A model generated the notes under the pieces. That model saw only the letters and a list, made by a program, of their open reading frames with translations. It searched no databases and was not told the origin of the DNA. A DNA stretch of 64,000 bases from Streptomyces sp. SAI-127 (GTDB lineage: Bacteria > Actinomycetota > Actinomycetes > Streptomycetales > Streptomycetaceae): contig NZ_JARXYJ010000001.1 in assembly GCF_029894425.1 (NCBI RefSeq), positions 7,832,501-7,896,500 on the forward strand, written 5' to 3'. Numbering within the stretch: the first letter of the stretch is position 1; every line of letters begins with the position of its first letter. The translations under genes and the position numbers were made by a program. This document shows, piece by piece, positions 26,099 to 36,607 of the stretch.

Positions 26099-27054
26099 AT
26101 GTGAACGAGCACGAAGAACAACAGGACCAGGGCGGAGAAGACGCACAGGTGAGTACGGGCGCGCCCGCCGACGCGGCCGGAGTCCCCGAGGCGGCCATCC
26201 CCGAGCTGGTGATCATCTCCGGGATGTCCGGCGCCGGGCGCTCGACCGCCGCGAAGTGTCTGGAGGACCTCGGCTGGTTCGTCGTCGACAACCTCCCTCC
26301 CGCGCTGATCCCCACCATGGTGGAGCTCGGCGCCCGCTCCCAGGGCAATGTCGCGCGGATCGCCGTGGTCGTCGACGTCCGCGGCCGCCGCTTCTTCGAC
26401 AACCTCCGCGAGTCCCTCGCCGACCTGGCGTCCAAGCACGTCACCCGGCGGATCGTCTTCCTGGAGTCCTCCGACGAGGCCCTGGTGCGCCGCTTCGAGT
26501 CCGTGCGCCGCCCGCACCCCCTCCAGGGCGACGGCCGCATCGTCGACGGCATCGACGCCGAGCGCGAGCTCCTGCGCGAGCTGCGCGGCGACGCCGACCT
26601 GGTCATCGACACCTCCAGCCTCAACGTGCACGAGCTGCGCGCGAAGATGGACGCCCAGTTCGCCGGCGAGGAGGAGCCCGAGCTCAGGGCCACCGTCATG
26701 TCCTTCGGCTTCAAGTACGGCCTCCCGGTCGACGCCGACCTGGTCGCGGACATGCGGTTCCTGCCCAACCCGCACTGGGTCCCGGAGCTGCGCCCCTTCA
26801 CCGGCCTCAACGAGGAGGTGTCGGCCTACGTCTTCAACCAGCCCGGCGCCAAGGAGTTCCTCGACCGCTACGCCGAGCTGCTGCGCCTCATCGCGGCCGG
26901 CTACCGCCGCGAGGGCAAGCGGTACGTGACCATCGCCATCGGCTGCACCGGCGGCAAGCACCGCTCGGTCGCCACGTCGGAGAAGCTCGCCGCGCGCCTC
27001 GCGGCCGAGGGTGTGGAGACGGTGGTCGTACACCGGGACATGGGACGGGAATGA
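26095..27054 (+). CDS. rapZ: RNase adapter/nucleotide-binding protein RapZ (YvcJ)
   Basis: A 319-residue P-loop protein. After a charged, disordered 40-residue N terminus (many Glu and Gln) comes the Walker A motif GMSGAGRST and the RapZ core: [42 protein letters not shown] and the C-terminal [15 protein letters not shown]. In E. coli RapZ delivers a small RNA to RNase E; in Gram-positives YvcJ binds nucleotides and is linked to competence, and the role here is not settled. Start and stop overlap uvrC and yvcK by 4 nt each. The uvrC-rapZ-yvcK-whiA order is a conserved actinobacterial and Firmicute arrangement. Confidence 0.93.
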   Translation: MNVNEHEEQQDQGGEDAQVSTGAPADAAGVPEAAIPELVIISGMSGAGRSTAAKCLEDLGWFVVDNLPPALIPTMVELGARSQGNVARIAVVVDVRGRRFFDNLRESLADLASKHVTRRIVFLESSDEALVRRFESVRRPHPLQGDGRIVDGIDAERELLRELRGDADLVIDTSSLNVHELRAKMDAQFAGEEEPELRATVMSFGFKYGLPVDADLVADMRFLPNPHWVPELRPFTGLNEEVSAYVFNQPGAKEFLDRYAELLRLIAAGYRREGKRYVTIAIGCTGGKHRSVATSEKLAARLAAEGVETVVVHRDMGRE

Positions 27055-28118
27055 CCGCACGTAGTCCGCGGCTGAGCAGGCTGCGCAGGGTCGTCCCCGA
27101 AGGGCGCGCCACCCGGCCCGTGGAGGCCCGGGGTGCGAGACCCCGCCGGCGCGGCGCCCAGCCCAAGGTGGTCGCGCTCGGCGGTGGCATGGGCCTGTCC
27201 GCCTCGCTCGCCGCACTGCGCCGGATCACCGGCGACCTCACCGCCGTCGTCACCGTCGCCGACGACGGCGGCTCCAGCGGGCGCCTGCGTGACGAGCTGG
27301 GCGTCCTGCCGCCCGGCGACCTGCGCAAGGCGCTGGCCGCGCTGTGCGGTGACGACGACTGGGGCCAGACCTGGGCCCGGGTCATCCAGCACCGCTTCCA
27401 GTCCAAGGGCGACCTGCACGAACACGCGGTGGGCAACCTGCTCATCGTCGCCCTGTGGGAACAGCTCGGCGACCATGTCCAGGCCCTCGACCTGGTCGGC
27501 AGACTCCTCGGCGCGCATGGGCGGGTGCTGCCCATGTCCGCCGTACCCCTGGAGCTCCAGGCCCTGGTCAAGGGGCACGACCCGGACCGGCCCGAGGACG
27601 TGGAGACCGTACGCGGACAGGCGACCGTGGCCCTGACCCCGGGCGAGGTGCAGTCGGTGCACGTCGTGCCGCACGACCCGCCCGCGGTCCCCGAGGCGGT
27701 GGAGGCGGTCCGGGACGCGGACTGGGTGGTCCTCGGACCCGGCTCGTGGTTCTCCTCGGTCATCCCGCATCTGCTGGTGCCCGAACTTCTGGACGCCCTC
27801 ACCCAGACGAAGGCGCGCCGGGTACTCTCCCTGAACCTCGCACCGCAGCCGGGAGAAACCGATGGCTTCTCCCCGCAGCGTCATTTGGAGGTTTTGGGAC
27901 GACACGCCCCTAAACTCGCCCTGGACGTGGTGCTGGCCGACCAGGCCGCCGTGCCCGACCGCGATTCCCTGACCGATGCCGCCAAGCGGTTCGGCGCCGC
28001 GGTCGAGCTGGCGCCGGTGGCCCGGCCCGACGGGACCCCGAGGCACGACCCGGAGCTGTTGGCCGCCGCGTACGACCGTATTTTTCGGATGCATGGAAGG
28101 ATCGGCCCATGGCGATGA
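27051..28118 (+). CDS. yvcK: YvcK/CofD-like gluconeogenesis factor
   Basis: A 355-residue protein of the CofD/YvcK family. It has the nucleotide-binding opening [19 protein letters not shown] and [23 protein letters not shown], a central [13 protein letters not shown], and [16 protein letters not shown]. YvcK proteins bind UDP-sugars such as UDP-GlcNAc and are needed for growth on gluconeogenic carbon and for normal cell-wall synthesis. The first 35 residues are Arg-rich and unstructured. It overlaps rapZ by 4 nt and whiA by 10 nt (28109-28118), so it is surely in the same operon. Confidence 0.92.
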   Translation: MTARSPRLSRLRRVVPEGRATRPVEARGARPRRRGAQPKVVALGGGMGLSASLAALRRITGDLTAVVTVADDGGSSGRLRDELGVLPPGDLRKALAALCGDDDWGQTWARVIQHRFQSKGDLHEHAVGNLLIVALWEQLGDHVQALDLVGRLLGAHGRVLPMSAVPLELQALVKGHDPDRPEDVETVRGQATVALTPGEVQSVHVVPHDPPAVPEAVEAVRDADWVVLGPGSWFSSVIPHLLVPELLDALTQTKARRVLSLNLAPQPGETDGFSPQRHLEVLGRHAPKLALDVVLADQAAVPDRDSLTDAAKRFGAAVELAPVARPDGTPRHDPELLAAAYDRIFRMHGRIGPWR

Positions 28119-29095
28119 CGGCAGCGGTGAAGGACGAGATCTCCCGGCTCCCCGTCACCCGGACCTGCTGCAGAAAGGCGGAGGTCTCCGCCATCCTGCG
28201 GTTCGCCGGCGGCCTCCACCTGGTGAGCGGGCGCATTGTGATCGAGGCGGAGCTGGACACCGCGATGGCGGCCCGCAGACTCAAGCGGGACATCCTGGAG
28301 ATCTTCGGCCACAGCTCCGAACTGATCGTGATGGCACCGGGCGGACTGCGCCGCGGTTCGCGTTACGTCGTCCGGGTCGTCGCCGGCGGTGACCAGCTGG
28401 CCCGTCAGACCGGCCTGGTCGACGGCCGGGGCCGCCCGATCCGGGGGCTGCCCCCGCAGGTCGTCTCCGGTGCCACCTGTGACGCCGAGGCAGCCTGGCG
28501 CGGAGCCTTCCTGGCGCACGGCTCGCTCACCGAGCCCGGCCGCTCCTCCTCCCTGGAGGTGACCTGCCCGGGCCCCGAGGCCGCGCTCGCCCTGGTCGGC
28601 GCCGCCCGCCGCCTCTCGATCGCCGCCAAGGCCCGCGAGGTCCGCGGCGTGGACCGCGTGGTCGTCCGGGACGGTGACGCGATCGGTGCCCTGCTCACCC
28701 GGCTGGGCGCCCACGAGTCGGTGCTCGCCTGGGAGGAGCGCCGGATGCGCCGCGAGGTGCGGGCCACGGCGAACCGTCTCGCCAACTTCGACGACGCCAA
28801 CCTGCGCCGCTCGGCGCGTGCGGCCGTCGCCGCCGGTGCCCGGGTCCAGCGCGCGCTGGAGATCCTCGCCGACGACGTGCCCGAGCATCTCGCCGCCGCC
28901 GGGCGGCTGCGCATGGACCACAAGCAGGCCTCCCTGGAGGAACTGGGCGCGCTCGCCGACCCGCCGCTGACCAAGGACGCCGTCGCCGGCCGTATCCGCC
29001 GCCTGCTGGCCATGGCCGACAAGCGCGCCTCCGACCTCGGCATCCCGGGCACGGAGTCCAGCATCACCGAGGAGATGGCCGACAACCTGGCCTGA
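28109..29095 (+). CDS. whiA: Sporulation transcription factor WhiA
   Basis: A 328-residue DNA-binding protein needed with WhiB to start sporulation septation in Streptomyces. The N-terminal part is the degenerate LAGLIDADG homing-endonuclease fold ([25 protein letters not shown]-type [17 protein letters not shown]). The C-terminal helix-turn-helix domain is [21 protein letters not shown] with [14 protein letters not shown] 28109 lies inside the end of yvcK, so translation is probably coupled. In S. coelicolor, whiA has an own promoter as well as operon transcription; I see no clear promoter here. A strong hairpin follows. Confidence 0.96.
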   Translation: MAMTAAVKDEISRLPVTRTCCRKAEVSAILRFAGGLHLVSGRIVIEAELDTAMAARRLKRDILEIFGHSSELIVMAPGGLRRGSRYVVRVVAGGDQLARQTGLVDGRGRPIRGLPPQVVSGATCDAEAAWRGAFLAHGSLTEPGRSSSLEVTCPGPEAALALVGAARRLSIAAKAREVRGVDRVVVRDGDAIGALLTRLGAHESVLAWEERRMRREVRATANRLANFDDANLRRSARAAVAAGARVQRALEILADDVPEHLAAAGRLRMDHKQASLEELGALADPPLTKDAVAGRIRRLLAMADKRASDLGIPGTESSITEEMADNLA

Positions 29096-29107
29096 CCCTC
29101 ACTCACC

Positions 29108-29148
29108 ACGCCGGTGCCGACGCCCACTTGGGACGTCGGCACCGGCGT
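29108..29148 (+). terminator. Intrinsic terminator after whiA
   Basis: A perfect 15-bp inverted repeat, ACGCCGGTGCCGACG (29108-29122) and CGTCGGCACCGGCGT (29134-29148), is followed by a T-containing tract. It closes the uvrC-rapZ-yvcK-whiA operon. Confidence 0.8.
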
Positions 29149-29241
29149 CTGCGTATTCGTGAGGCACCCTTGACTGGATCATCAACTGTCATGAGCCTGG
29201 CATCTGTTCGCTGCTGTGGCGGACCACCGCAAGGGGGGCTC

Positions 29242-32193
29242 ATGAGACGAAGAGCGAGACCGATCCTCGCCGTTGGCGCGCTCCTGCTCGGCGGCGCGGG
29301 CATCGCGCCCGTCGCCCAGGCCGCGGAGAGCGCCAGTTCTCCTGATCCGAACGAAGTCAAGGTCTTCCGCGCCGAGGTGACCAGCGGGCAGGTACCCCTG
29401 CTGCTGGCGGCCGGGCAGGACGGCCACGAACTGAGCGAGCAGGTGCCCGCGAAGGGCACCGCGACGGTCGAGGTCTACCTCACCGACCAGCAGGCCCAGA
29501 AGCTCGAAGGGCAGGGCGTCGAGCTCACCGAGCACACCCTGACCGCCAGGGCCGAGGCCCGCGTGGACAAGGCCGCCGAGGGCGTGTTCCGGCCGTACAG
29601 CGGAAGCGGCGGCCTCCAGGAGGAGATCCTCGCGACCGCCCGGGCCAACCCCGGCCTCACCAAGGTCGTCTCCATCGGCAAGACCGTGAACGGCCAGGAC
29701 ATCCTCGCGCTCAAACTGACCAAGAACGCGAAGAAGTCCAAGGACGGCGCCAAACCCTCCGTCCTCTACCTGTCCAACCAGCACGCGCGCGAGTGGATCA
29801 CGCCGGAGATGACCCGCCGGCTGCTCCACCACTACGTCGACAACTACAAGAGCGACAAGCGCGTCAAGAAGATCGTCGACTCCACCGAGCTGTGGTTCGT
29901 CCTGTCGGCCAACCCCGACGGCTACGACCACACCTTCCAGAGCGACGACAACCGCCTGTGGCGCAAGAACCTGCACGACAACAACGGCGACGGCACCATC
30001 GGCGTCGGCGACGGCGTCGACCTCAACCGCAACTTCTCCTACAAGTGGGGCTACGACAACGAGGGTTCGTCCCCCAACCCCACCAGTGAGACCTACCGCG
30101 GCACGGCCCCCTCCTCGGAGCCCGAGACCAAGGCGCTGGACGCCTTCGAGAAGCGGATCGGCTTCACGTACGGCATCAACTACCACTCCGCCGCAGAACT
30201 CCTCCTCTACGGCGTCGGCTGGCAGGTGGCCACCGACACGCCCGACGACATCATGTACAAGGCGCTCGCCGGCACCCCGGACAACTCCGCGATCCCCGGC
30301 TACCGTCCGCAGGTCTCCTCGGAGCTGTACACAACCAACGGCGAGGCGGACGGCCACGCGTCGAACGTCAACGGCCTGGCGATGTACACCCCCGAGATGT
30401 CGACCTGCCAGACCGCCTCGGACCTCGACCCGAACGACCAGTGGAACGCGGCGGACTGCCAGTCGGTCTTCAACTTCCCGGACGACGAGAAGCTGATCCA
30501 GCAGGAGTTCGAGAAGAACATCCCGTTCGCGCTCTCCGTCGCCGAGTCCGCGGCCAGGCCCGACCAGCCGAAGTCGTCGCTCGGTCTGAAGGCCGCCGAC
30601 TTCACCCCGAAGCCGTTCACCACGTCCTACTCGCGCGGTGCGGACCAGGAGGTCTCCGTCGTCGCACGCAGGTCCGTGCGCGACAAGGAGCTCAAGTACC
30701 GCGTCAACGGCGGCCGTACGAAGGACGCGGCGCTCAAGGCCTGGAAGGGCGGCGAGACGTACGGCGGTGAGGACAACCTCTACTTCGACGAGTACCGCGC
30801 CAAGGTCGCCGACGGCGATCCGGGCGACAAGGTCGAGGTCTGGTTCACCGGCCGGACGAAGAGCGGAAAGACCGGCTCCAGCGCGCACTTCACCTACACG
30901 GTGGCCGAGCGGCCGCGCGCGGACGTGCTCGTGGTCGCAGAGGAGGGCGCGACCGCCGCACAGGCGCAGACCTACGTGGACGCCCTCACGGCGGCCGGCC
31001 GCAGGGCGATCGTCTGGAACGTCGCCACGCAGGGCGCGCCCGACGCGCTCGGCGTGCTGGACCACTTCAAGACCGTCGTCCACTACACGGGCGCGACCGT
31101 CCCGGGCAACCCCACCCAGCTCCAGCTGCGCGCCTTCCTGAACGAGGGCGGCAAGCTGATCGAGGCGGGCGAGCGGGCCGGCGGCAACGTCGACCTGGGC
31201 GGCGGCACCCTGTCGAACGACTTCAGCCAGTACTACCTGGGCGCCTACACCCGTACGACCCTGCCGGGCGCCACGGCCTTCCAGGGCACCGGCAGACTCG
31301 CCGGAGCCGGCGCGAGCCTAGGGGCCGCCCCCGGCAACCCGCTGGACGCGGCCGGATCCTTCAGCGTCACCTCGGACAACCTGCCCGTGGCGACCTTCCC
31401 GCAGTTCGCGAGCGCGGGAGCCGGCACCTACCCCGGCACGCCCAACCCGTACGGACCGTACGAGGGCACCTCCATGGCGGCCGTCACGCACAGCGACTAC
31501 GCCTGGAACCGCCTCACCCGCACCGTCGACCTCACCCAGGTGACCGCCGCGCAGGCGCCCACGCTGCGCACCCGGATGCTGTGGGACACCGAGGAGGGCT
31601 ACGACCACGCCGTCCTGGAGGCGCACACCGCCGGGGCGGACGACTGGACCACGCTCCCCGAGAAGGGCGGCGCCACCGGCACCGCCGTGCCCGAGGAGTG
31701 CGGTGCCGGGTACTTCATCGCGGCCCACCCCGCTCTGAAGCGGTATCTGACCCTGGGCGCCGACGGCTGCACGGCCTCCGGCACCAGCGGTCAGTGGAAC
31801 AGCCTCACCGGGGCCTCGGCCGGCTGGCAGGAGGTCTCCTTCGACCTCTCCGCGTACGCGGGCAAGAAGGTCGAGGTGTCCTTCAGCTACATCACCGACC
31901 CCGGGTCCGGCGGTCGCGGCGTCCTCGTCGACAACACCTCCGTCGTCGTCGGCGGCCAGGCCGTCGAGACAGAGGGCTTCGAGACCTCGCTCGGCGCGTG
32001 GAGCGTGCCCGGGCCGCCCGCGGGCAGCCCCGCGGTCGTGAAGGACTGGGGGCGCGCCGGAGAGCTGTTCAAGACCTACGGAGCGGTCACCACGGACGAC
32101 ACCGTGCTGCTGGGCTTCGGCCTGGAGCACGTCACCGCGGCGGCCGACCGCAAGGCCGTTCTCGCCAAGGCGCTCGCGGCCATCGGCGGGTGA
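29242..32193 (+). CDS. Secreted zinc carboxypeptidase, family M14, with large C-terminal region
   Basis: A 983-residue exported protein. The signal peptide is MRRRARPILAVGALLLGG to VAQAAES. A propeptide-like segment lies to about residue 110. The M14 catalytic domain (about 120-440) has zinc ligands in NQHAREWITPEM (HxxE) and NYHSAAELLLYG (His), substrate residues in DLNRNFSYKWG, and catalytic Glu in MYTPEMSTC. The remaining 540 residues are not peptidase-like: a beta-rich segment, then a region with FDLSAYAGKKVEVSFSYITDPG like the C-terminal domains of immune-inhibitor-A peptidases. It probably digests peptides outside the cell. AAGGGGGG precedes ATG 29242. It stands alone between two strong terminators. 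Confidence 0.93.
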   Translation: MRRRARPILAVGALLLGGAGIAPVAQAAESASSPDPNEVKVFRAEVTSGQVPLLLAAGQDGHELSEQVPAKGTATVEVYLTDQQAQKLEGQGVELTEHTLTARAEARVDKAAEGVFRPYSGSGGLQEEILATARANPGLTKVVSIGKTVNGQDILALKLTKNAKKSKDGAKPSVLYLSNQHAREWITPEMTRRLLHHYVDNYKSDKRVKKIVDSTELWFVLSANPDGYDHTFQSDDNRLWRKNLHDNNGDGTIGVGDGVDLNRNFSYKWGYDNEGSSPNPTSETYRGTAPSSEPETKALDAFEKRIGFTYGINYHSAAELLLYGVGWQVATDTPDDIMYKALAGTPDNSAIPGYRPQVSSELYTTNGEADGHASNVNGLAMYTPEMSTCQTASDLDPNDQWNAADCQSVFNFPDDEKLIQQEFEKNIPFALSVAESAARPDQPKSSLGLKAADFTPKPFTTSYSRGADQEVSVVARRSVRDKELKYRVNGGRTKDAALKAWKGGETYGGEDNLYFDEYRAKVADGDPGDKVEVWFTGRTKSGKTGSSAHFTYTVAERPRADVLVVAEEGATAAQAQTYVDALTAAGRRAIVWNVATQGAPDALGVLDHFKTVVHYTGATVPGNPTQLQLRAFLNEGGKLIEAGERAGGNVDLGGGTLSNDFSQYYLGAYTRTTLPGATAFQGTGRLAGAGASLGAAPGNPLDAAGSFSVTSDNLPVATFPQFASAGAGTYPGTPNPYGPYEGTSMAAVTHSDYAWNRLTRTVDLTQVTAAQAPTLRTRMLWDTEEGYDHAVLEAHTAGADDWTTLPEKGGATGTAVPEECGAGYFIAAHPALKRYLTLGADGCTASGTSGQWNSLTGASAGWQEVSFDLSAYAGKKVEVSFSYITDPGSGGRGVLVDNTSVVVGGQAVETEGFETSLGAWSVPGPPAGSPAVVKDWGRAGELFKTYGAVTTDDTVLLGFGLEHVTAAADRKAVLAKALAAIGG

Positions 32194-32214
32194 ACCCGGC
32201 GTGACTCGACGTAG

Positions 32215-33417
<1,203 letters not shown>

Positions 33418-33448
33418 TCGACCGATCAGACACCTAGGTGTGTGAGCA

Positions 33449-33484
33449 GGGCTCGGGCAGCGTGAGGACGCGTTGCCCGAGCCC
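33449..33484 (+). terminator. Hairpin between gap and pgk (terminator or attenuator)
   Basis: GGGCTCGGGCA (33449-33459) and TGCCCGAGCCC (33474-33484) form a perfect 11-bp stem, 31 bp after the gap stop. Confidence 0.6.
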
Positions 33485-33539
33485 TCACTCACGTGATCAG
33501 CTCTCATACGATCCAGAGCCCTCCTCAGGAGTCCCCTTC

Positions 33540-34751
33540 ATGAAGACGATCGACGAACTCCTCGCCGAAGGCGTGGCCGGCAAGCGGGTCTTCGTCCGCG
33601 CCGACCTCAACGTGCCGCTGTCCGGCACCACCATCACCGACGACGGCCGTATCCGAGCCGTTCTGCCGACCGTGAAGGCCCTTGCCGACGCGGGCGCCCG
33701 CGTGGTCGTCGCCTCGCACCTGGGCCGCCCCAAGGGCGCCCCGGACCCGGCCTTCTCCCTCGCACCGGCGGCCGCCCGCCTCGGTGAACTCCTGGACGCC
33801 CCCGTGGAGTTCGCGACCGACACGGTGGGCGAGTCGGCCACCGCCACGGTCGCGGGCCTCGCCGACGGCCAGGTAGCGGTCGTCGAGAACCTCCGCTTCA
33901 ACGCCGGCGAGACCTCCAAGGACGACGCCGAGCGCGGCGCCTTCGCGGACCAGCTCGCCGCCCTCGCCGACGTCTACGTCGGCGACGGCTTCGGCGCGGT
34001 CCACCGCAAGCACGCCTCGGTGTTCGACCTCCCGGCCCGGCTGCCGCACTACGCGGGCCACCTCATCGCCACCGAGGTCGGCGTCCTGAAGAAGCTCACC
34101 GACGACGTCCAGCGCCCCTACGTGGTCGTGCTCGGCGGCGCCAAGGTCTCCGACAAACTCGCCGTCATCGACCAGCTGCTCGGCAAGGCCGACCGCATCC
34201 TCATCGGCGGGGGCATGGCCTTCACCTTCCTCAAGGCCAAGGGCCACGAGGTAGGCGCGTCCCTCCTCCAGGAGGACCAGATCCCGGCGGTTCTGGAGTA
34301 CATCGAGCGCGCCGAGAAGACCGGCGTCGAGCTGGTCCTGCCGGTCGACGCGGTGGTCGCCCCCGCGTTCCCGGACCTGAAGACCAAGGCCCCGGCCGAC
34401 TCCACCACCGTCGCCGCCGACGCGATCCCCGCCGACCGGATGGGCCTGGACATCGGCCCGGCGTCCGGCAAGCTGTACGCCTCGAAGATCACCGACGCCG
34501 CCACCGTCTTCTGGAACGGCCCCATGGGCGTCTTCGAACACCCCGAATTCGCCGAGGGCACCAAGGCGGTCGCCCAGGCTCTCCTCGACTCCCCGGCCTT
34601 CACGGTGGTCGGCGGTGGCGACTCCGCCGCGGCCGTCCGCACCCTGGGCTTCGACGAGAACGCATTCGGCCACATCTCGACCGGTGGCGGCGCCTCCCTC
34701 GAATACCTCGAGGGCAAGACGCTCCCCGGCCTCGCCGCACTGGAGGACTGA
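33540..34751 (+). CDS. pgk: Phosphoglycerate kinase
   Basis: A 403-residue monomeric kinase that makes ATP and 3-phosphoglycerate from 1,3-bisphosphoglycerate. Family motifs are [22 protein letters not shown], the hinge-region [33 protein letters not shown] and the ATP-site [12 protein letters not shown] with [18 protein letters not shown] 33540 follows CAGGAG. The tpiA start lies 5 bp after its stop, so pgk and tpiA are co-transcribed. Confidence 0.97.
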   Translation: MKTIDELLAEGVAGKRVFVRADLNVPLSGTTITDDGRIRAVLPTVKALADAGARVVVASHLGRPKGAPDPAFSLAPAAARLGELLDAPVEFATDTVGESATATVAGLADGQVAVVENLRFNAGETSKDDAERGAFADQLAALADVYVGDGFGAVHRKHASVFDLPARLPHYAGHLIATEVGVLKKLTDDVQRPYVVVLGGAKVSDKLAVIDQLLGKADRILIGGGMAFTFLKAKGHEVGASLLQEDQIPAVLEYIERAEKTGVELVLPVDAVVAPAFPDLKTKAPADSTTVAADAIPADRMGLDIGPASGKLYASKITDAATVFWNGPMGVFEHPEFAEGTKAVAQALLDSPAFTVVGGGDSAAAVRTLGFDENAFGHISTGGGASLEYLEGKTLPGLAALED

Positions 34752-34756
34752 CCTAC

Positions 34757-35533
34757 ATGAGCACGCGCACGCCGATCATGGCGGGCAACTGGAAGATGAA
34801 CCTCAACCACCTCGAGGCCATCGCCCACGTCCAGAAGCTCGCCTTCGCCCTCGCGGACAAGGACTACGAGGCCGTCGAGGTCGCCGTCCTGCCGCCCTTC
34901 ACCGACCTGCGCTCCGTGCAGACCCTGGTCGACGGCGACAAGCTCAAGATCAAGTACGGCGCCCAGGACCTCTCGGCGCACGACTCGGGCGCCTACACCG
35001 GCGAGATCTCCGGCTCGATGCTGGCCAAGCTGAAGTGCACGTATGTGGCGATCGGCCACTCCGAGCGCCGTCAGTACCACGCGGAGACCGACGAGATCGT
35101 CAACGCCAAGGTCAAGGCCGCCTACAAGCACGGTCTCACGCCGATCCTGTGCGTCGGCGAGGAGCTGGACGTCCGCGAGGCGGGCAACCACGTCTCCCAC
35201 ACCCTCGCCCAGGTCGAGGGCGGCCTCAAGGACCTCCCGGCCGAGCAGGCCGAGTCGGTCGTCATCGCCTACGAGCCGGTCTGGGCCATCGGCACCGGCA
35301 AGGTCTGCGGAGCGGAGGACGCCCAGGAGGTCTGCGCCGCCATCCGCGGCAAGATCGCCGAGCTGTACTCGCAGGAGCTGGCCGACCAGGTCCGCATCCA
35401 GTACGGCGGCTCCGTCAAGGCCGGCAACGTCGCCGAGATCATGGCGCAGGCCGACATCGACGGGGCGCTCGTGGGCGGTGCGTCACTCGATGCCGAGGAG
35501 TTCGTCAAGATCGTGCGCTTCCGGGATCAGTGA
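34757..35533 (+). CDS. tpiA: Triosephosphate isomerase
   Basis: A 258-residue TIM-barrel enzyme that interconverts dihydroxyacetone phosphate and glyceraldehyde 3-phosphate. The catalytic residues are visible: Lys in AGNWKMNLN, His in [11 protein letters not shown], Glu in [11 protein letters not shown] (also the mobile loop 6), and the phosphate loop in YGGSVKAGN. It begins 5 bp after pgk without its own strong ribosome site and is followed by a hairpin before secG. Confidence 0.97.
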   Translation: MSTRTPIMAGNWKMNLNHLEAIAHVQKLAFALADKDYEAVEVAVLPPFTDLRSVQTLVDGDKLKIKYGAQDLSAHDSGAYTGEISGSMLAKLKCTYVAIGHSERRQYHAETDEIVNAKVKAAYKHGLTPILCVGEELDVREAGNHVSHTLAQVEGGLKDLPAEQAESVVIAYEPVWAIGTGKVCGAEDAQEVCAAIRGKIAELYSQELADQVRIQYGGSVKAGNVAEIMAQADIDGALVGGASLDAEEFVKIVRFRDQ

Positions 35534-35565
35534 GTAGGACCTGGCGAGGATCCGTCGTACCCTTG

Positions 35566-35596
35566 CGGGGGCATGGCCCTGAAGGCCGTGCCCCCG
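35566..35596 (+). terminator. Hairpin between tpiA and secG
   Basis: A 13-bp stem (35566-35578 with 35584-35596; one G-U pair) with a 5-nt loop, followed by TTGTT. It probably terminates most tpiA transcripts. Confidence 0.65.
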
Positions 35597-35630
35597 TTGT
35601 TCATCCGAATCCGAGAGAGTTGGTCCAGCC

Positions 35631-35867
35631 GTGGTTATGGGGTTCTCGATCGCCCTGATCGTCTTCAGCGGCCTGATGATGCTGCTGGTGCTCATGCACA
35701 AGGGCAAGGGCGGCGGCCTCTCCGACATGTTCGGTGGCGGTATGCAGTCCTCCGTCGGCGGCTCTTCGGTCGCCGAGCGCAACCTCGACCGGATCACCAT
35801 CGTGGTCGGTCTGCTGTGGTTCGCGTGCATCATCGTGCTCGGTCTCCTCATGAAGACGAACAGCTGA
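35631..35867 (+). CDS. secG: Preprotein translocase subunit SecG
   Basis: A 78-residue membrane protein with two hydrophobic helices (FSIALIVFSGLMMLLVLM and ITIVVGLLWFACIIVLGLLM) and the conserved cytosolic loop HKGKGGGLSDMFGGGMQS. It stabilises the SecYE channel during protein export. GTG 35631 is chosen; ATG 35637 is possible. Its place after tpiA is conserved in actinomycetes. Confidence 0.93.
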   Translation: MVMGFSIALIVFSGLMMLLVLMHKGKGGGLSDMFGGGMQSSVGGSSVAERNLDRITIVVGLLWFACIIVLGLLMKTNS

Positions 35868-35900
35868 GCGGCGACGCCACACACAGCACGTACATTCCGC

Positions 35901-36077
35901 ACGTAAGGCCCCATGTTCGGTACGCGCAGCTGAGCGCGGCCTATCATGGGGCTTGCGTCTAGGTGTGGGGGCTGTAACTCCAATCACTGGACGCGCGTTG
36001 GGCCTTACGTAGACTGAGGCGCTCGCAACGAAGCGACACGCCGACTCGCTTCGCGGCACCATCACGCAGGGAGTTAC
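35901..36077 (+). promoter_or_regulatory. Structured leader region upstream of the RbpA paralog
   Basis: Three inverted repeats overlap here. ACGTAAGGCCC (35901-35911) pairs with GGGCCTTACGT (36000-36010). GCCCCATG (35908-35915) pairs with CATGGGGC (35945-35952), competing with the first. GTAACTCC (35974-35981) is complementary to the ribosome-site segment GGAGTTAC (36070-36077). A further hairpin, CGAAGCGA/TCGCTTCG, lies at 36029-36053. A promoter-like CTGGAC/TAGACT pair with 17-bp spacing lies at 35987-36015. If it is used, the first three arms would be DNA rather than RNA signals. Confidence 0.45.
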
Positions 36078-36081
36078 GACC

Positions 36082-36417
36082 GTGGCAAGTGGCAACGCGA
36101 TCCGAGGTAGCCGGGTCGGGGCGGGGCCGATGGGCGAAGCCGAGCGGGGCGAGTCCGCGCCCCGTCTGCGCATCTCCTTCTGGTGCTCCAACGGGCACGA
36201 GACGCAGCCCAGCTTCGCCAGCGACGCGCAGGTCCCCGATACCTGGGACTGCCCGCGCTGCGGCTTTCCCGCCGGACAGGACCGGGACAACCCGCCGGAC
36301 CCGCCGCGCACCGAGCCGTACAAGACGCATCTCGCGTACGTACGGGAGCGGCGCAGCGACGCCGACGGCGAGGCGATCCTCGCCGAGGCGCTCGCCAAAC
36401 TGAGGGGCGAGATCTAG
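36082..36417 (+). CDS. RNA polymerase-binding protein, RbpA paralog (RbpB-like)
   Basis: A 111-residue actinobacterial RNA polymerase-binding protein. It keeps the N-terminal tail IRGSRVG, a zinc-type core with FWCSNGHE and WDCPRCGF, the basic linker, and a C-terminal helix like the sigma-interaction domain ([20 protein letters not shown]). The usual RbpA of this family has a THWDMLxERR motif; here Trp is replaced ([10 protein letters not shown]) and the tail is shorter. I therefore read it as the second, divergent paralog and not the main RbpA. It probably modulates initiation by principal-type sigma factors. GTG 36082 follows AGGGAG (36068-36073). Confidence 0.82.
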   Translation: MASGNAIRGSRVGAGPMGEAERGESAPRLRISFWCSNGHETQPSFASDAQVPDTWDCPRCGFPAGQDRDNPPDPPRTEPYKTHLAYVRERRSDADGEAILAEALAKLRGEI

Positions 36418-36607
36418 AGACGACAACCGGCCGGCCGCCGAGAGGTGCCTGGCCGGAGCAGTTTCACGGCTGCCGACCCCGCTGATTGTCATCCGGGGGC
36501 GGCGGCTTCGGACGGCTGTGGTATCGCAGCACTTCACCTTCGTACCCCACGCTGATCAACTAGGTTGGAACAGCTGGCACAGGCACGAAAGAAGGCTGAA
36601 GTCGGAC

